NCBI RefSeq assembly: GCF_002140975.2
Contig: NZ_CP147247.1
Span: 1,674,001-1,738,000, forward strand
Length of the DNA stretch: 64,000 nt
Direction of reading: 5' to 3'
DNA from: Enterococcus sp. 9E7_DIV0242
GTDB taxonomy: Bacteria > Bacillota > Bacilli > Lactobacillales > Enterococcaceae
The notes beneath the pieces were generated by a model. That model was not told the DNA's origin and made no database searches. It saw only the letters and a program-made list of their open reading frames with translations. Below, in pieces: positions 57,359 to 64,000 of the stretch. The translations under genes were made by a program, and so were the position numbers. How positions within the stretch are numbered: position 1 is the first letter of the stretch; the number at the start of each line of letters is the position of its first letter.

Positions 57359-57625
57359 TTAAGAGTTTTTTGTTATTTGTTGATTTTGGAAAATATCTGT
57401 AATCTCTTCTGATAATTTTTCGATTGGTACAACCCCGCTTTCAGTGCGTACATGATCCTTCAATTTGTTGGTCTGTTCTTTACCTAATAACAACTTCACA
57501 ACTTTCGTCATAGCAGAAGCATTTTCTTCTGATTCTCCAATCGCTTCTAAAAGCTCGTAGTTTTCCAAACGCTCCTTTTGAATTTCATAGTTGAACCCTG
57601 ATTTCGTTTTACCTGTAATAATCAT
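57359..57625 (-). CDS. Tail assembly chaperone, first frame (G part)
   Basis: 88 residues: MIITGKTKSGFNYEIQKERL, ASAMTKVVKLLLGKEQTNKL. ATG 57625 has GGAGG 7 bases upstream. It ends CAA ATA ACA AAA AAC TCT TAA; the A-AAA-AAC slippery heptamer lies just before the stop. Confidence 0.88.
   Translation of the reverse strand: MIITGKTKSGFNYEIQKERLENYELLEAIGESEENASAMTKVVKLLLGKEQTNKLKDHVRTESGVVPIEKLSEEITDIFQNQQITKNS
57365..57371 (-). promoter_or_regulatory. -1 frameshift site A-AAA-AAC
   Basis: Minus strand, in the zero frame of the G gene (codons ACA AAA AAC). After a -1 slip the next codons are CTC TTA ATC CTT GCT GGG ATG, which enter the T frame exactly at its ATG without a stop. Confidence 0.85.
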
Positions 57626-57647
57626 TTGTTTTCCTCCTAAAAAATAA

Positions 57648-57673
57648 AGAAGACTAGCGGCTGCTAATCTTCT
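57648..57673 (-). terminator. Hairpin after the tail-tube extension
   Basis: Minus strand AGAAGATTAGC, 4-base loop, GCTAGTCTTCT then TTATTTTTT. It begins in the last codons of the extension; probably lowers transcription of the following genes. Confidence 0.65.
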
Positions 57674-58494
57674 TCTACTAGTATGGTTATTTTTGCGCAA
57701 ACATAATCCATTGACAAAATTGAAGGCGTTATAGTGTCCGATGTATATGTTCTAGTATTCAAAATTAAATAACCATCATCTAATATATATTTGCTAGGGT
57801 CTATTTCCCTTGTAACGGTGTTGATAGCATCATCAGTGTGAGCGTAACCGCCTTCCCAAGCAGTAGAGTTCCACCACGCCAATATATATCTATAGCCTCC
57901 TGGGCCATTACCGTAACCGCTTGAAGAGACCTCTAATTTTTTTATTTCTTCTCTTAGCACGTTTGCTTTTTCTATTAATGTTGTTGCGTTGTGATTTGAA
58001 AAGTAATTACCATCATGTCTATCTACCGTTTCAACTATATTTAGAAATGCATTTATTTGCACATTTCTTGCTAGTGTAGTTGTTTGTAAATCAACCGTTG
58101 TTCCATCAAGCGAATATATAGCGTCATACATAGATTGTGTGAATTCACTCGCATTTAATGACGGTGCTGGTACGCTTGCAGAAACTAACCATCTTACGTC
58201 GTTTGGATTTTCTTCTACACTTTCTGTAACTTTGTCCTTTAAATCACACACAATTGTTACTTCTTTATACGTGATCTCTTTTGTTTTGAATGTTACTTCT
58301 TCGCTCTCTCCACTTTTGTTCACAACTTTTACAGTATACTCTGTGTTGCTTTCTAAATTCTCTATGATATGCGGAGAAGTAACGCCCTCAGCTATCACTA
58401 TGTCATTTAGTAACACATCCCCATTTGCGCCTAACCATTCAATTATTGCGCTATTTCTAGCTATGTCAAAAACGGTCAGGTTTTGGGGAGGCTT
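57664..58494 (-). CDS. FN3-bearing C-terminal extension of the tail-tube protein (+1 frame)
   Basis: 276 codons open from AAG 58494, in the +1 frame right at the tail-tube stop. It starts KPPQNLTVFDIARNSAIIEW, a clear fibronectin type III/Ig-like domain (about 80 residues, ending EEVTFKTKE), then a second domain of about 190 residues (FTQSMYDAIYSLDGTTVDLQ; GYRYILAWWNSTAWEGGYAH) of unknown type. A GTG at 58416 lies inside the FN3 domain and has no ribosome site, so expression by frameshift is far more likely. Confidence 0.85.
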   Translation of the reverse strand, partial: KPPQNLTVFDIARNSAIIEWLGANGDVLLNDIVIAEGVTSPHIIENLESNTEYTVKVVNKSGESEEVTFKTKEITYKEVTIVCDLKDKVTESVEENPNDVRWLVSASVPAPSLNASEFTQSMYDAIYSLDGTTVDLQTTTLARNVQINAFLNIVETVDRHDGNYFSNHNATTLIEKANVLREEIKKLEVSSSGYGNGPGGYRYILAWWNSTAWEGGYAHTDDAINTVTREIDPSKYILDDGYLILNTRTYTSDTITPSILSMDYVCAKITILVEED

Positions 58495-58498
58495 AGGG
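58493..58498 (-). promoter_or_regulatory. +1 frameshift site CCC-TAA
   Basis: The tail-tube gene ends ACC CCC TAA. A peptidyl-tRNA-Pro on CCC can move one base forward to pair with CCT, after which AAG CCT CCC CAA is read. The same CCC-T plus stop layout is known from Listeria phage PSA. Confidence 0.8.
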
Positions 58499-59056
58499 GG
58501 TAGCTGTAGGTTTTTGAATGTATTCGTAGTGAGAGTTACCTTGATCGTCCGGCAATGCTGTCAAAGTGATTTCATAACCAACTGCTTCCTCATCTACATA
58601 AGAAATTTCGCCAATCTCTGACACTTGACCATGAGGAATGACAATTCGTTTCAAAACGCCACCTTTTAAAATCATGTCAATGACAATCGCATGTTCATCT
58701 AATTGAGCAGCATTAGCTTTTACAACAATACCGGCCTCTAATGATCCAGAAACATTTTCAATACCATAGACTTCTTTTAAAACTTCAACATTTGTTGATT
58801 CGATTAATTTGTAGGTAAAGGTATCTTCTTTTTCAGATTGAACAACCGCAACCGTATCGCCACCCCATGCTTTGATATTGTCAGAAGATGGGGTATTTGT
58901 ATTAGTTAAGCCATCTTCTGAAATATAGCCTAATCCTTTAAAGGCATTATCTAAATCAGTTGTTGCATCAGCTGGCAATGTGGTACCTAAGGGAGCAGAG
59001 AAAATTGGACCTGTTATCTTTGGTTTTGCTGTTGAAACATTTTCTGTTTTTGACAT
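58493..59056 (-). CDS. Major tail (tube) protein, short form
   Basis: 187 residues: KPKITGPIFSAPLGTTLPAD, NAFKGLGYISEDGLTN, VEVLKEVYGIENVSGSLEAG; phage tail-tube (TP901-1-like) pattern. AGGAGG upstream. A long form of about 463 residues is expected by +1 shifting at the stop, adding an FN3 domain to the tail surface. Confidence 0.92.
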   Translation of the reverse strand: MSKTENVSTAKPKITGPIFSAPLGTTLPADATTDLDNAFKGLGYISEDGLTNTNTPSSDNIKAWGGDTVAVVQSEKEDTFTYKLIESTNVEVLKEVYGIENVSGSLEAGIVVKANAAQLDEHAIVIDMILKGGVLKRIVIPHGQVSEIGEISYVDEEAVGYEITLTALPDDQGNSHYEYIQKPTATP

Positions 59057-59068
59057 ATAAAATTCCTC

Positions 59069-59404
59069 CTAATAATGGTTGATATCAAACACCGCTTGAT
59101 ATCTGTATTCTTTCGTTGTTGTATCTGTGTAGTTGTAGTCACTGTTTAATTTAATACCGCTGATTTCATCAACAATAATCATTGCTTCCACCGCTTCTTT
59201 TAGTTCTTCGTTTAATTTTGCAGCCTCATACATGGATTCCGCATAACTTTGAAAAGCAAAGGTCGAAGACGGCAAATAATTACTTTTTGCACCGCCTGTC
59301 TTTTCGAAAAGAACGAAGCGATCCGGAGATTCTGCAGGACGTTCTAAAAAAGACGGTACAGACAAATGACTATCAAGAAATTGTTTTATCACAAGTTCAA
59401 TCAT
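59069..59404 (-). CDS. Tail terminator-like protein
   Basis: 111 residues: FLDSHLSVPSFLERPAESPD, FVLFEKTGGAKSNYL, STFAFQSYAESMYEA. The pattern and its place before the tube gene fit the tail-terminator/minor capsid group of Gram-positive siphophages. Confidence 0.8.
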   Translation of the reverse strand: MIELVIKQFLDSHLSVPSFLERPAESPDRFVLFEKTGGAKSNYLPSSTFAFQSYAESMYEAAKLNEELKEAVEAMIIVDEISGIKLNSDYNYTDTTTKEYRYQAVFDINHY

Positions 59405-59641
59405 CTATCGTACCGCCTTTAAAATTGTGTTGTTCTTCATATTATCCCTTTTTGCTCTGTAGGTCTCAGCGCTGATCATGGCATTTGCCCGATTCTGTCC
59501 GACATAGACATCTTGTTCATATCCATCGCCGCAGCGGTTCCTAATGCCTGTTGCTTTATCTGATAGCACTTTTTGCATTGCTTCTGACTTCATCAGTTCA
59601 GCAACACCGCCCCGATTCAATTCAAAGCCTTTTTTACTCAT
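59405..59641 (-). CDS. HK97 gp10-like connector protein, short
   Basis: 78 residues: GGVAELMKSEAMQKVLSDKA, NRCGDGYEQDVYVGQNRANA, AKRDNMKNN. Resembles short HK97-gp10-type head-tail proteins. Its start overlaps the gene before by 8 bases. Confidence 0.75.
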   Translation of the reverse strand: MSKKGFELNRGGVAELMKSEAMQKVLSDKATGIRNRCGDGYEQDVYVGQNRANAMISAETYRAKRDNMKNNTILKAVR

Positions 59642-59972
59642 AGCGTTCCACCATCACTTTCTTATTCCAATCAAGCGGTATAAGGTCCTCAATGCCCTCA
59701 AGCGGTATTCCAAACGTGCGCCAACGTTTACCGAAAAATAGGACTTCTCTATCTTCCCATTCGTGGGTATCTTCTTTAGGAATAGCTAATGTATAAACAG
59801 CCTTTTTCCCCGTAAGATTTTGCTGGTTTACCACATCGTCAGAAGAAACCGGGCTAATAAGTACATTATCAATATCAAACGGCTTATCTTCATATATCGG
59901 TTTATCAAATGGATCAACTCCCGTTTTGACCTTATCGACCAATTGAATAGTTATTCCTTTAATCTTTCCCAT
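59634..59972 (-). CDS. Head-closure-like protein
   Basis: 112 residues: ITIQLVDKVKTGVDPFDKPI, KAVYTLAIPKEDTHEWEDRE, VLFFGKRWRTFGIPLEG. Fits the minor capsid/head-closure family placed third after the major capsid gene. Overlaps its neighbours by 8-14 bases. Confidence 0.75.
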   Translation of the reverse strand: MGKIKGITIQLVDKVKTGVDPFDKPIYEDKPFDIDNVLISPVSSDDVVNQQNLTGKKAVYTLAIPKEDTHEWEDREVLFFGKRWRTFGIPLEGIEDLIPLDWNKKVMVERYE

Positions 59973-60354
59973 AAAAATTGATCACTCCATATCGTTGACG
60001 GCGTAGCCCTAAACGATTAAGTTCAGAAGTCTTTATAAACAAGCCACCACCGGGAACTAGATAAGAACCTGAAACACTATAGCCTAGTGCACCCTCTGCG
60101 AACTGTGTCATAGGCTCTTGATCGGTTGAGGTCATAAGTGTGCGAGCAACCACATCAACGGTCACAGATCGCACGACATTAGCAAATGAAGGACGTTCCT
60201 TTACCATCTCGTCTAAATCTCTGCCGACTTTGAAAGCTTCCTCGCGTAACGAGTCGGAAATGACAGAAAGCAACGCCCCTGCCCTTTCCGTTTCATTAGC
60301 TTTAAGTGGTCGCCATAGTTTTTGCACATCATCTAATGTAGCAAAATCACTCAT
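59959..60354 (-). CDS. Head-tail adaptor (Gp15/Gp19-like)
   Basis: 131 residues: FATLDDVQKLWRPLKANETE, AEGALGYSVSGSYLVPGGGL, FIKTSELNRLGLRRQRYGVI. Clear Gp19/Gp15/Gp42 family look, the first connector after the capsid. Confidence 0.82.
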   Translation of the reverse strand: MSDFATLDDVQKLWRPLKANETERAGALLSVISDSLREEAFKVGRDLDEMVKERPSFANVVRSVTVDVVARTLMTSTDQEPMTQFAEGALGYSVSGSYLVPGGGLFIKTSELNRLGLRRQRYGVINFYGKD

Positions 60355-60358
60355 GTGA

Positions 60359-60655
60359 TCACTTCCCTTGCTGCATCATCAAATCATATAGCTCTTGTTT
60401 CTTTGCTTGCGGATTATATTCAACTTCAAAGGCATCCAGCTCCTGCATAATCTGCTTTTTAGTAATTTCATCTGGTGCAGTATTGATTAATTCTGCTTCT
60501 TCTGGTTGTTCGTCTTCAATGATGACTTTTTTATCATCTGCAGAAGTTACTTCGATATTTTTTTTAGCGTAATCGCTGGATAGTACCCAATTACCACCAC
60601 TAATTTTACAAGGACTACTAAAAGTAGCCCCTGTCTTTGTATTTTTATATTCCAT
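60359..60655 (-). CDS. Head-associated protein with HeH/LEM-like end
   Basis: 98 residues. C-terminal HeH/LEM-type motif (TKKQIMQELDAFEVEYNPQA then KKQELYDLMMQ). Such genes often follow the capsid gene; exact role unknown. Starts 2 bases after the capsid stop. Confidence 0.7.
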   Translation of the reverse strand: MEYKNTKTGATFSSPCKISGGNWVLSSDYAKKNIEVTSADDKKVIIEDEQPEEAELINTAPDEITKKQIMQELDAFEVEYNPQAKKQELYDLMMQQGK

Positions 60656-60657
60656 GG

Positions 60658-61557
60658 TTAATTACCTCCTGCAGCTGGTTTAATGATACGAGCAAATGAG
60701 GTTTCGTCTAAAATACCCCATCCTAAGAATGTTTCTGAGCGCAGATAAACTTGGTTGTACCCTTTCAAGTCTTGCCCGCTGTTGTCTGGATCTCCGTACT
60801 TGATTACTTCTAACGGAATTTCTTTTGCAAATCCCCATTGGAAATAATTAACAAAATCTCCGATAATCGCAACATCGCTTGTTCCGCCAGATACGGTGTT
60901 GTTAATATCTGCTTTTAGACCATTGATAGAACCCGGATTAGCACCCCAAGCCAGCTCAGGGAATAAACGGATATTCGTATCGCCACCAGTGCGCATTGCA
61001 GCAAGTGCAGCAGAAAAAGCAGGATCAGCAGCTAAACCAGTAACTACGCCTTCTTCTCCTTGAATCATAGATACTGCAGCCTCAATGTTTGCGTCTGGAT
61101 CAACTTGTGAAAATTCAACTGTCTGAGTTACCTTGCTGTCAAAGTGATTTGTTCCGATTACAGTTGATGCTACGCCGCTACGTGGATTAATCCCATGAAA
61201 CGCCATTAAATCAATACCACGCGCTAATTTCTTAGCATAACCTTCGTTAAATGATTTGATTACATCGATTTTCTTTTCTTCTGAGGAATAAATAAACTCG
61301 TCAGAAACACGTGCGCCATACTCTACCTTGATAGGCACCATTTTAACGGGTGCGATTGACACGCCGCCGTGTGTTTTCTTCCCATTTTCTGCCACAATAT
61401 CGATTTCAGAATCCATTGTGAAAATAAACTCTGTTTTTCCATCAAATGGGATTGCCTCTTGTTGCGAAAGAATGGCTAAAGAACTTTTTCCCTTTACTTT
61501 GTTAATCAAATCTGTTACTAATTCCGGTTCAAATAGACTACCTCTTGATAATGTCAT
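60658..61557 (-). CDS. Major capsid protein, HK97 fold
   Basis: 299 residues: SLFEPELVTDLINKVKGKSS, KVEYGARVSDEFIYSSEEKK, ELAWGANPGSINGLKADINN; typical HK97-type coat protein with N-arm, P and A domains. Directly follows the scaffold gene. Confidence 0.92.
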   Translation of the reverse strand: MTLSRGSLFEPELVTDLINKVKGKSSLAILSQQEAIPFDGKTEFIFTMDSEIDIVAENGKKTHGGVSIAPVKMVPIKVEYGARVSDEFIYSSEEKKIDVIKSFNEGYAKKLARGIDLMAFHGINPRSGVASTVIGTNHFDSKVTQTVEFSQVDPDANIEAAVSMIQGEEGVVTGLAADPAFSAALAAMRTGGDTNIRLFPELAWGANPGSINGLKADINNTVSGGTSDVAIIGDFVNYFQWGFAKEIPLEVIKYGDPDNSGQDLKGYNQVYLRSETFLGWGILDETSFARIIKPAAGGN

Positions 61558-61563
61558 AATAAA

Positions 61564-62040
61564 TTACTCTCCTTCTGTGTTTAAATTACTTATTAATGAT
61601 TTATAGGCGTTGTCTTTCTCATCGCCTAAAGGTTTCTCGGTGTTTTTCAATGGTGGTACTGCGTTTTTAGGCTTAACAAATGCGGCCAGTCGCTCAGCAT
61701 CCGCTTTTAAAGTTTCTTCGTTATCTCCAACAAGTCTGTCTGCTAAATCAAACGGCAAACCGTTCTGCAAAGCGATTTTTGTGCGTAAACTTGCTGTTTC
61801 ATAGCCAGCAACCTTAGCATTCAAATCACTTATTTGTTTGTCGTAATCGGCATTGCTTGTTTTCGATTCTTCAATAGTCGTTTGCAACGTACCAACTTGT
61901 TTTTCTAATTCCGTGTTGCGTGTTTTGATTTCCTCGTAATCGGAAAATTGTTTTTCTAGTGATTCCTTTTGACGAGTCAATCTATCCTGGATAATTCGGT
62001 CCAGTTCCTCTTGCGTTTCAATTGCTTTAAATTCTGACAT
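61564..62040 (-). CDS. Capsid scaffold protein (DUF4355-like)
   Basis: 158 residues, almost all coiled coil (about 10-80: DRIIQDRLTRQKESLEKQFS) then a proline-containing end (FVKPKNAVPPLKNTEKPLGD). Composition and place before the capsid gene fit Gram-positive phage scaffolds. Confidence 0.85.
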   Translation of the reverse strand: MSEFKAIETQEELDRIIQDRLTRQKESLEKQFSDYEEIKTRNTELEKQVGTLQTTIEESKTSNADYDKQISDLNAKVAGYETASLRTKIALQNGLPFDLADRLVGDNEETLKADAERLAAFVKPKNAVPPLKNTEKPLGDEKDNAYKSLISNLNTEGE

Positions 62041-62095
62041 AATAAAAATCCTTTCCCAGCTTACCCGGCTGTCTCGGTAATTTTTTGTATTAAAA

Positions 62096-62120
62096 AAGCG
62101 GCTCTAAAATAGAGTCGCTT
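62096..62120 (-). terminator. Terminator directly after terL
   Basis: Minus strand AAGCGACTCTA, TTT loop, TAGAGCCGCTT then TTTT. It begins at the terL stop and lies before the scaffold gene, so head genes may need their own promoter or readthrough. Confidence 0.75.
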
Positions 62121-63528
62121 AATACCTAACTTGTTGTTTTTTCTTAGGCTTAACATTGCTGCAAGCCCAATGTGCTAATAAAGCACTATCCATTAAACTA
62201 ATGTCCATATCATCAAACTGTGACTTATACCCAAAACCGCCATTCGTACCAATGTTTCGTTTTTCGGAGTTGGTTACTACTGCAGTAAGTGACGGTTGAT
62301 CCGTGTGACAGATACCCTTTTGGAATATTCCCTGCTCCCATGCTGAATTTGCAGCGATGATTTCTGAAACTTTCGGTAATATTGGTTGTTTCAGTTTGAA
62401 ATCCTTCATCTCACTAGAAAGAATGTTCTGTCCGGCCGCTCCATCAATCGCCACACTCGCAACATCAGCATTTTTTAGAAAATTAATGATCCATTGATTC
62501 CCATTCCGTACAGATTGACAATCGATCGATTCAACAAAGATTTTTCCTGATAAGGTACGAACCGCAATGCTCATAGACACATTCGCGCCATCATTACCGT
62601 ACTTTATACCAACGTGCAACGGACCTCTAAGAGCCGGCAAAGCTTTAACTTTCAACGCTTGCCACTCAGTTTCTGAAATAGCTGATTTTTGATTGTATTT
62701 AGGCCAATAACCAAGACGTTGAACGTTATGATCAAGTTTATCCTCGCCTAGCTCCGCCTCTATCTTACGTTCATTTAAATGATAGCCCATCGATGGATTA
62801 GAGTTGTACCAAGCTTCTATATCATTGATATCCTTTTCTTCATCGACTGACCATTCAGCCCAACCGGAATATTTGCCCTGTCCAAAGAGAATTTTTTCCC
62901 GATAACTAGTAAATACAGTACCACTAGAAACTGGTGTCGGCGGTGTACCACACATGATTGTCATAGGATTATCGCTATCAGTTACCGTGTACTTCAACGC
63001 TGATTCTTGCTCTATTGTGTACTCTTGGGCTTCATCAATAACTAGCAAATCAAATCCTTCTCCAAGTCCACCACTTGATGTTCTAGTCCTGAATTGGATA
63101 ACCCCACCGCTCTCATACAGTTCCAAGCGTTCCTGTCCTTTGGCTTTTATTGAATTAAAATCCTCGCCTTCGACATACCCCATATCTTCAAGATACTTTT
63201 TCATCTTTTCGAACGAGGAATGAGACGTACTAATCCGGTGTGCTGTATGAAGCGTGTTTAAGCCCTCTTCTAGCGCCCAAAGTTCAACCATATATACTAT
63301 TTCTGTTTTACCATTTCGTCGCGGAATTGAAAAACCGTATTTTTGATGTACCCACAAGCCATCATTGTCAACGGCCATAATAGGCTCTAATAAATTAAGC
63401 TGCCACTCGTAACATTCACGACCCGTTTTTTCATAATATTCAATTGCTTTTTGACATAGACTGTGTTCATATGGAAGAATTACCGATTGAGTAGGATGCT
63501 GATTACCAAATCGCACTTTAGTAGTCAT
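62119..63528 (-). CDS. terL: Terminase large subunit
   Basis: 469 residues. ATPase half: YGFSIPRRNGKTEIVYMVEL (Walker A, about 66-85), FDLLVIDEAQEYTIEQE (Walker B, about 160), IMCGTPPTP coupling motif. Nuclease half: HVGIKYGNDGANVSMSIAVR, VASVAIDGAAGQNILS, DISLMDSALLAHWA. Packages phage DNA. Flanked on both sides by terminator-like stems, and no portal gene follows. Confidence 0.92.
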   Translation of the reverse strand: MTTKVRFGNQHPTQSVILPYEHSLCQKAIEYYEKTGRECYEWQLNLLEPIMAVDNDGLWVHQKYGFSIPRRNGKTEIVYMVELWALEEGLNTLHTAHRISTSHSSFEKMKKYLEDMGYVEGEDFNSIKAKGQERLELYESGGVIQFRTRTSSGGLGEGFDLLVIDEAQEYTIEQESALKYTVTDSDNPMTIMCGTPPTPVSSGTVFTSYREKILFGQGKYSGWAEWSVDEEKDINDIEAWYNSNPSMGYHLNERKIEAELGEDKLDHNVQRLGYWPKYNQKSAISETEWQALKVKALPALRGPLHVGIKYGNDGANVSMSIAVRTLSGKIFVESIDCQSVRNGNQWIINFLKNADVASVAIDGAAGQNILSSEMKDFKLKQPILPKVSEIIAANSAWEQGIFQKGICHTDQPSLTAVVTNSEKRNIGTNGGFGYKSQFDDMDISLMDSALLAHWACSNVKPKKKQQVRY

Positions 63529-63583
63529 AGCTTTCCCCTTTCAACCCTGTTCAGCATGGTAACCCTATCGCTGGGTACAAAAA

Positions 63584-63609
63584 AAGCACTTAGCTTTCGC
63601 TGAGCGCTT
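63584..63609 (-). terminator. Terminator before terL
   Basis: Minus strand AAGCGCTCAGC, GAAA loop, GCTAAGTGCTT then TTTTTG. It starts at the stop of the 80-residue gene upstream. Confidence 0.8.
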
Positions 63610-63850
63610 AGAAAATTATTTTTTCCCATGATTCGATTGGAATTTCTTCAATGGGTGTATTCGTATCAATAGCTTGTTGAACATCCTCGGCCATAGCCTT
63701 TATTCCTGCTTTCAATTCCTCCGGATGGTCAGCTATGTTTAACGGGTTCCACCAGCCTATTATATTGTCTGGAATATCCATATTGAAATGATTCCGATAA
63801 TTCTGTTTTAGCGTATCTGCTTCTTTGAAAAGCTTGTCAACTTCATTCAT
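63608..63850 (-). CDS. Small phage protein of unknown function
   Basis: 80 residues, acidic: EVDKLFKEADTLKQNYRNHF, IIGWWNPLNIADHPEELKAG. No family recognised. It lies where a small terminase subunit might be expected but has no helix-turn-helix. AAAGGATG upstream. Confidence 0.6.
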   Translation of the reverse strand: MNEVDKLFKEADTLKQNYRNHFNMDIPDNIIGWWNPLNIADHPEELKAGIKAMAEDVQQAIDTNTPIEEIPIESWEKIIF

Positions 63851-63856
63851 CCTTTA

Positions 63857-64000
63857 TCATCCTTTCAATAACATTCCAATGATCAAATTTAAATACTCCG
63901 GATCGTCCGCTATACTTTTGTAGAACCATACATCATCTTTACTAATTTCAAAAAGTTGTCCGTTTCCCGGTTCGTATATACTTTCTAGCCCCATACTCAA
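63857..64000 (-). CDS. C-terminal end of an unknown phage gene (cut by window end)
   Basis: 47 codons open to the window edge, ending DDVWFYKSIADDPEYLNLII then GMLLKG and stop. It may be the tail of a longer gene or a short gene starting at ATG 63994. No function can be given. Confidence 0.5.
   Translation of the reverse strand: MSMGLESIYEPGNGQLFEISKDDVWFYKSIADDPEYLNLIIGMLLKG

Larger units (their letters stand above)
47578..64000 (-). mobile_element. Tailed (siphovirus) prophage beside tRNA-Arg, continues past the window
   Basis: From the tRNA 3' end onward all genes are phage late genes on the minus strand in head-to-lysis order. The integrase and early genes, and the second att copy, must lie beyond 64000. 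Long tail (867-residue tape measure), HK97-type capsid. Integration at tRNA-Arg 3' ends is common. The att core cannot be fixed from one end. Confidence 0.88.

Noticed and set aside
57664..58416. Separate gene starting at GTG 58416
   Set aside because: The start would cut an FN3 domain in half and has no ribosome site; the +1 frameshift reading explains the whole open frame.

Overview
The window is low-GC Firmicute DNA, most likely the chromosome of an Enterococcus. This is inferred from the layout of the division and cell-wall (dcw) cluster, the L21-Prp-L27 operon, the processed form of L27, an LPXTG-type surface GH18 enzyme and an Asp23/Gls24 protein. I cannot name the species from sequence alone.

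Host part 1 (1-28.7 kb). On the minus strand lies the dcw cluster, transcribed from mraZ to ileS: DUF3397 gene, mraZ, rsmH, ftsL, pbp (FtsI/PBP2x class), mraY, murD, murG, divIB, ftsA, ftsZ, ylmE, sepF, ylmG, ylmH, divIVA and the 5' end of ileS behind a T-box leader. A three-repeat MraZ box lies just before mraZ. Two genes, ylmG and divIB, seem to start at ATT codons. After a CorA-type transporter and a small DUF4044 gene (plus strand) comes the minus-strand block efp, asp23-like, nusB, folD, xseA, xseB, ispA, tlyA, argR, recN, followed upstream by pepQ and several small enzyme genes.

Host part 2 (28.7-37.2 kb) is more accessory: an IS110-family element, a secreted GH18 chitinase whose MucBP/cell-wall-anchor end is cut off by a frameshift, with a CcpA cre site upstream, and a secreted phosphatase with two tandem purple-acid-phosphatase units, the first of which has lost its metal ligands.

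Island (37213-45631, 8.4 kb). It is bounded by an exact 18-bp repeat equal to the last five codons plus stop of rpmA. It carries an integrase, CI/Cro-type regulators with three operators, a Rha-type regulator, a putative excisionase, a RepA-like ATPase and small unknown genes, but no capsid, tail or lysis genes. Next to its left end is a non-coding region with eleven drifting pairs of half-sites at 10-bp spacing in two inverted arrays. This is probably the replication origin. The whole looks like a phage satellite (PICI-like).

Host spacer (45.6-47.6 kb): rpmA, prp, rplU, a DUF898-like gene and tRNA-Arg(TCT).

Prophage (from 47.58 kb past the window end). It starts directly after tRNA-Arg and is read on the minus strand: terL, scaffold, major capsid, head-tail connectors, tail tube, chaperones, tape measure, Dit, tail tip, holin and amidase. 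It shows two probable recoding sites (a +1 shift at CCC-TAA in the tail-tube gene and a -1 shift at A-AAA-AAC in the tail chaperone gene) and an internal ribosome site inside the amidase gene. No portal gene is seen between terL and the scaffold gene. A satellite and a tailed prophage thus lie within about 2 kb of each other.
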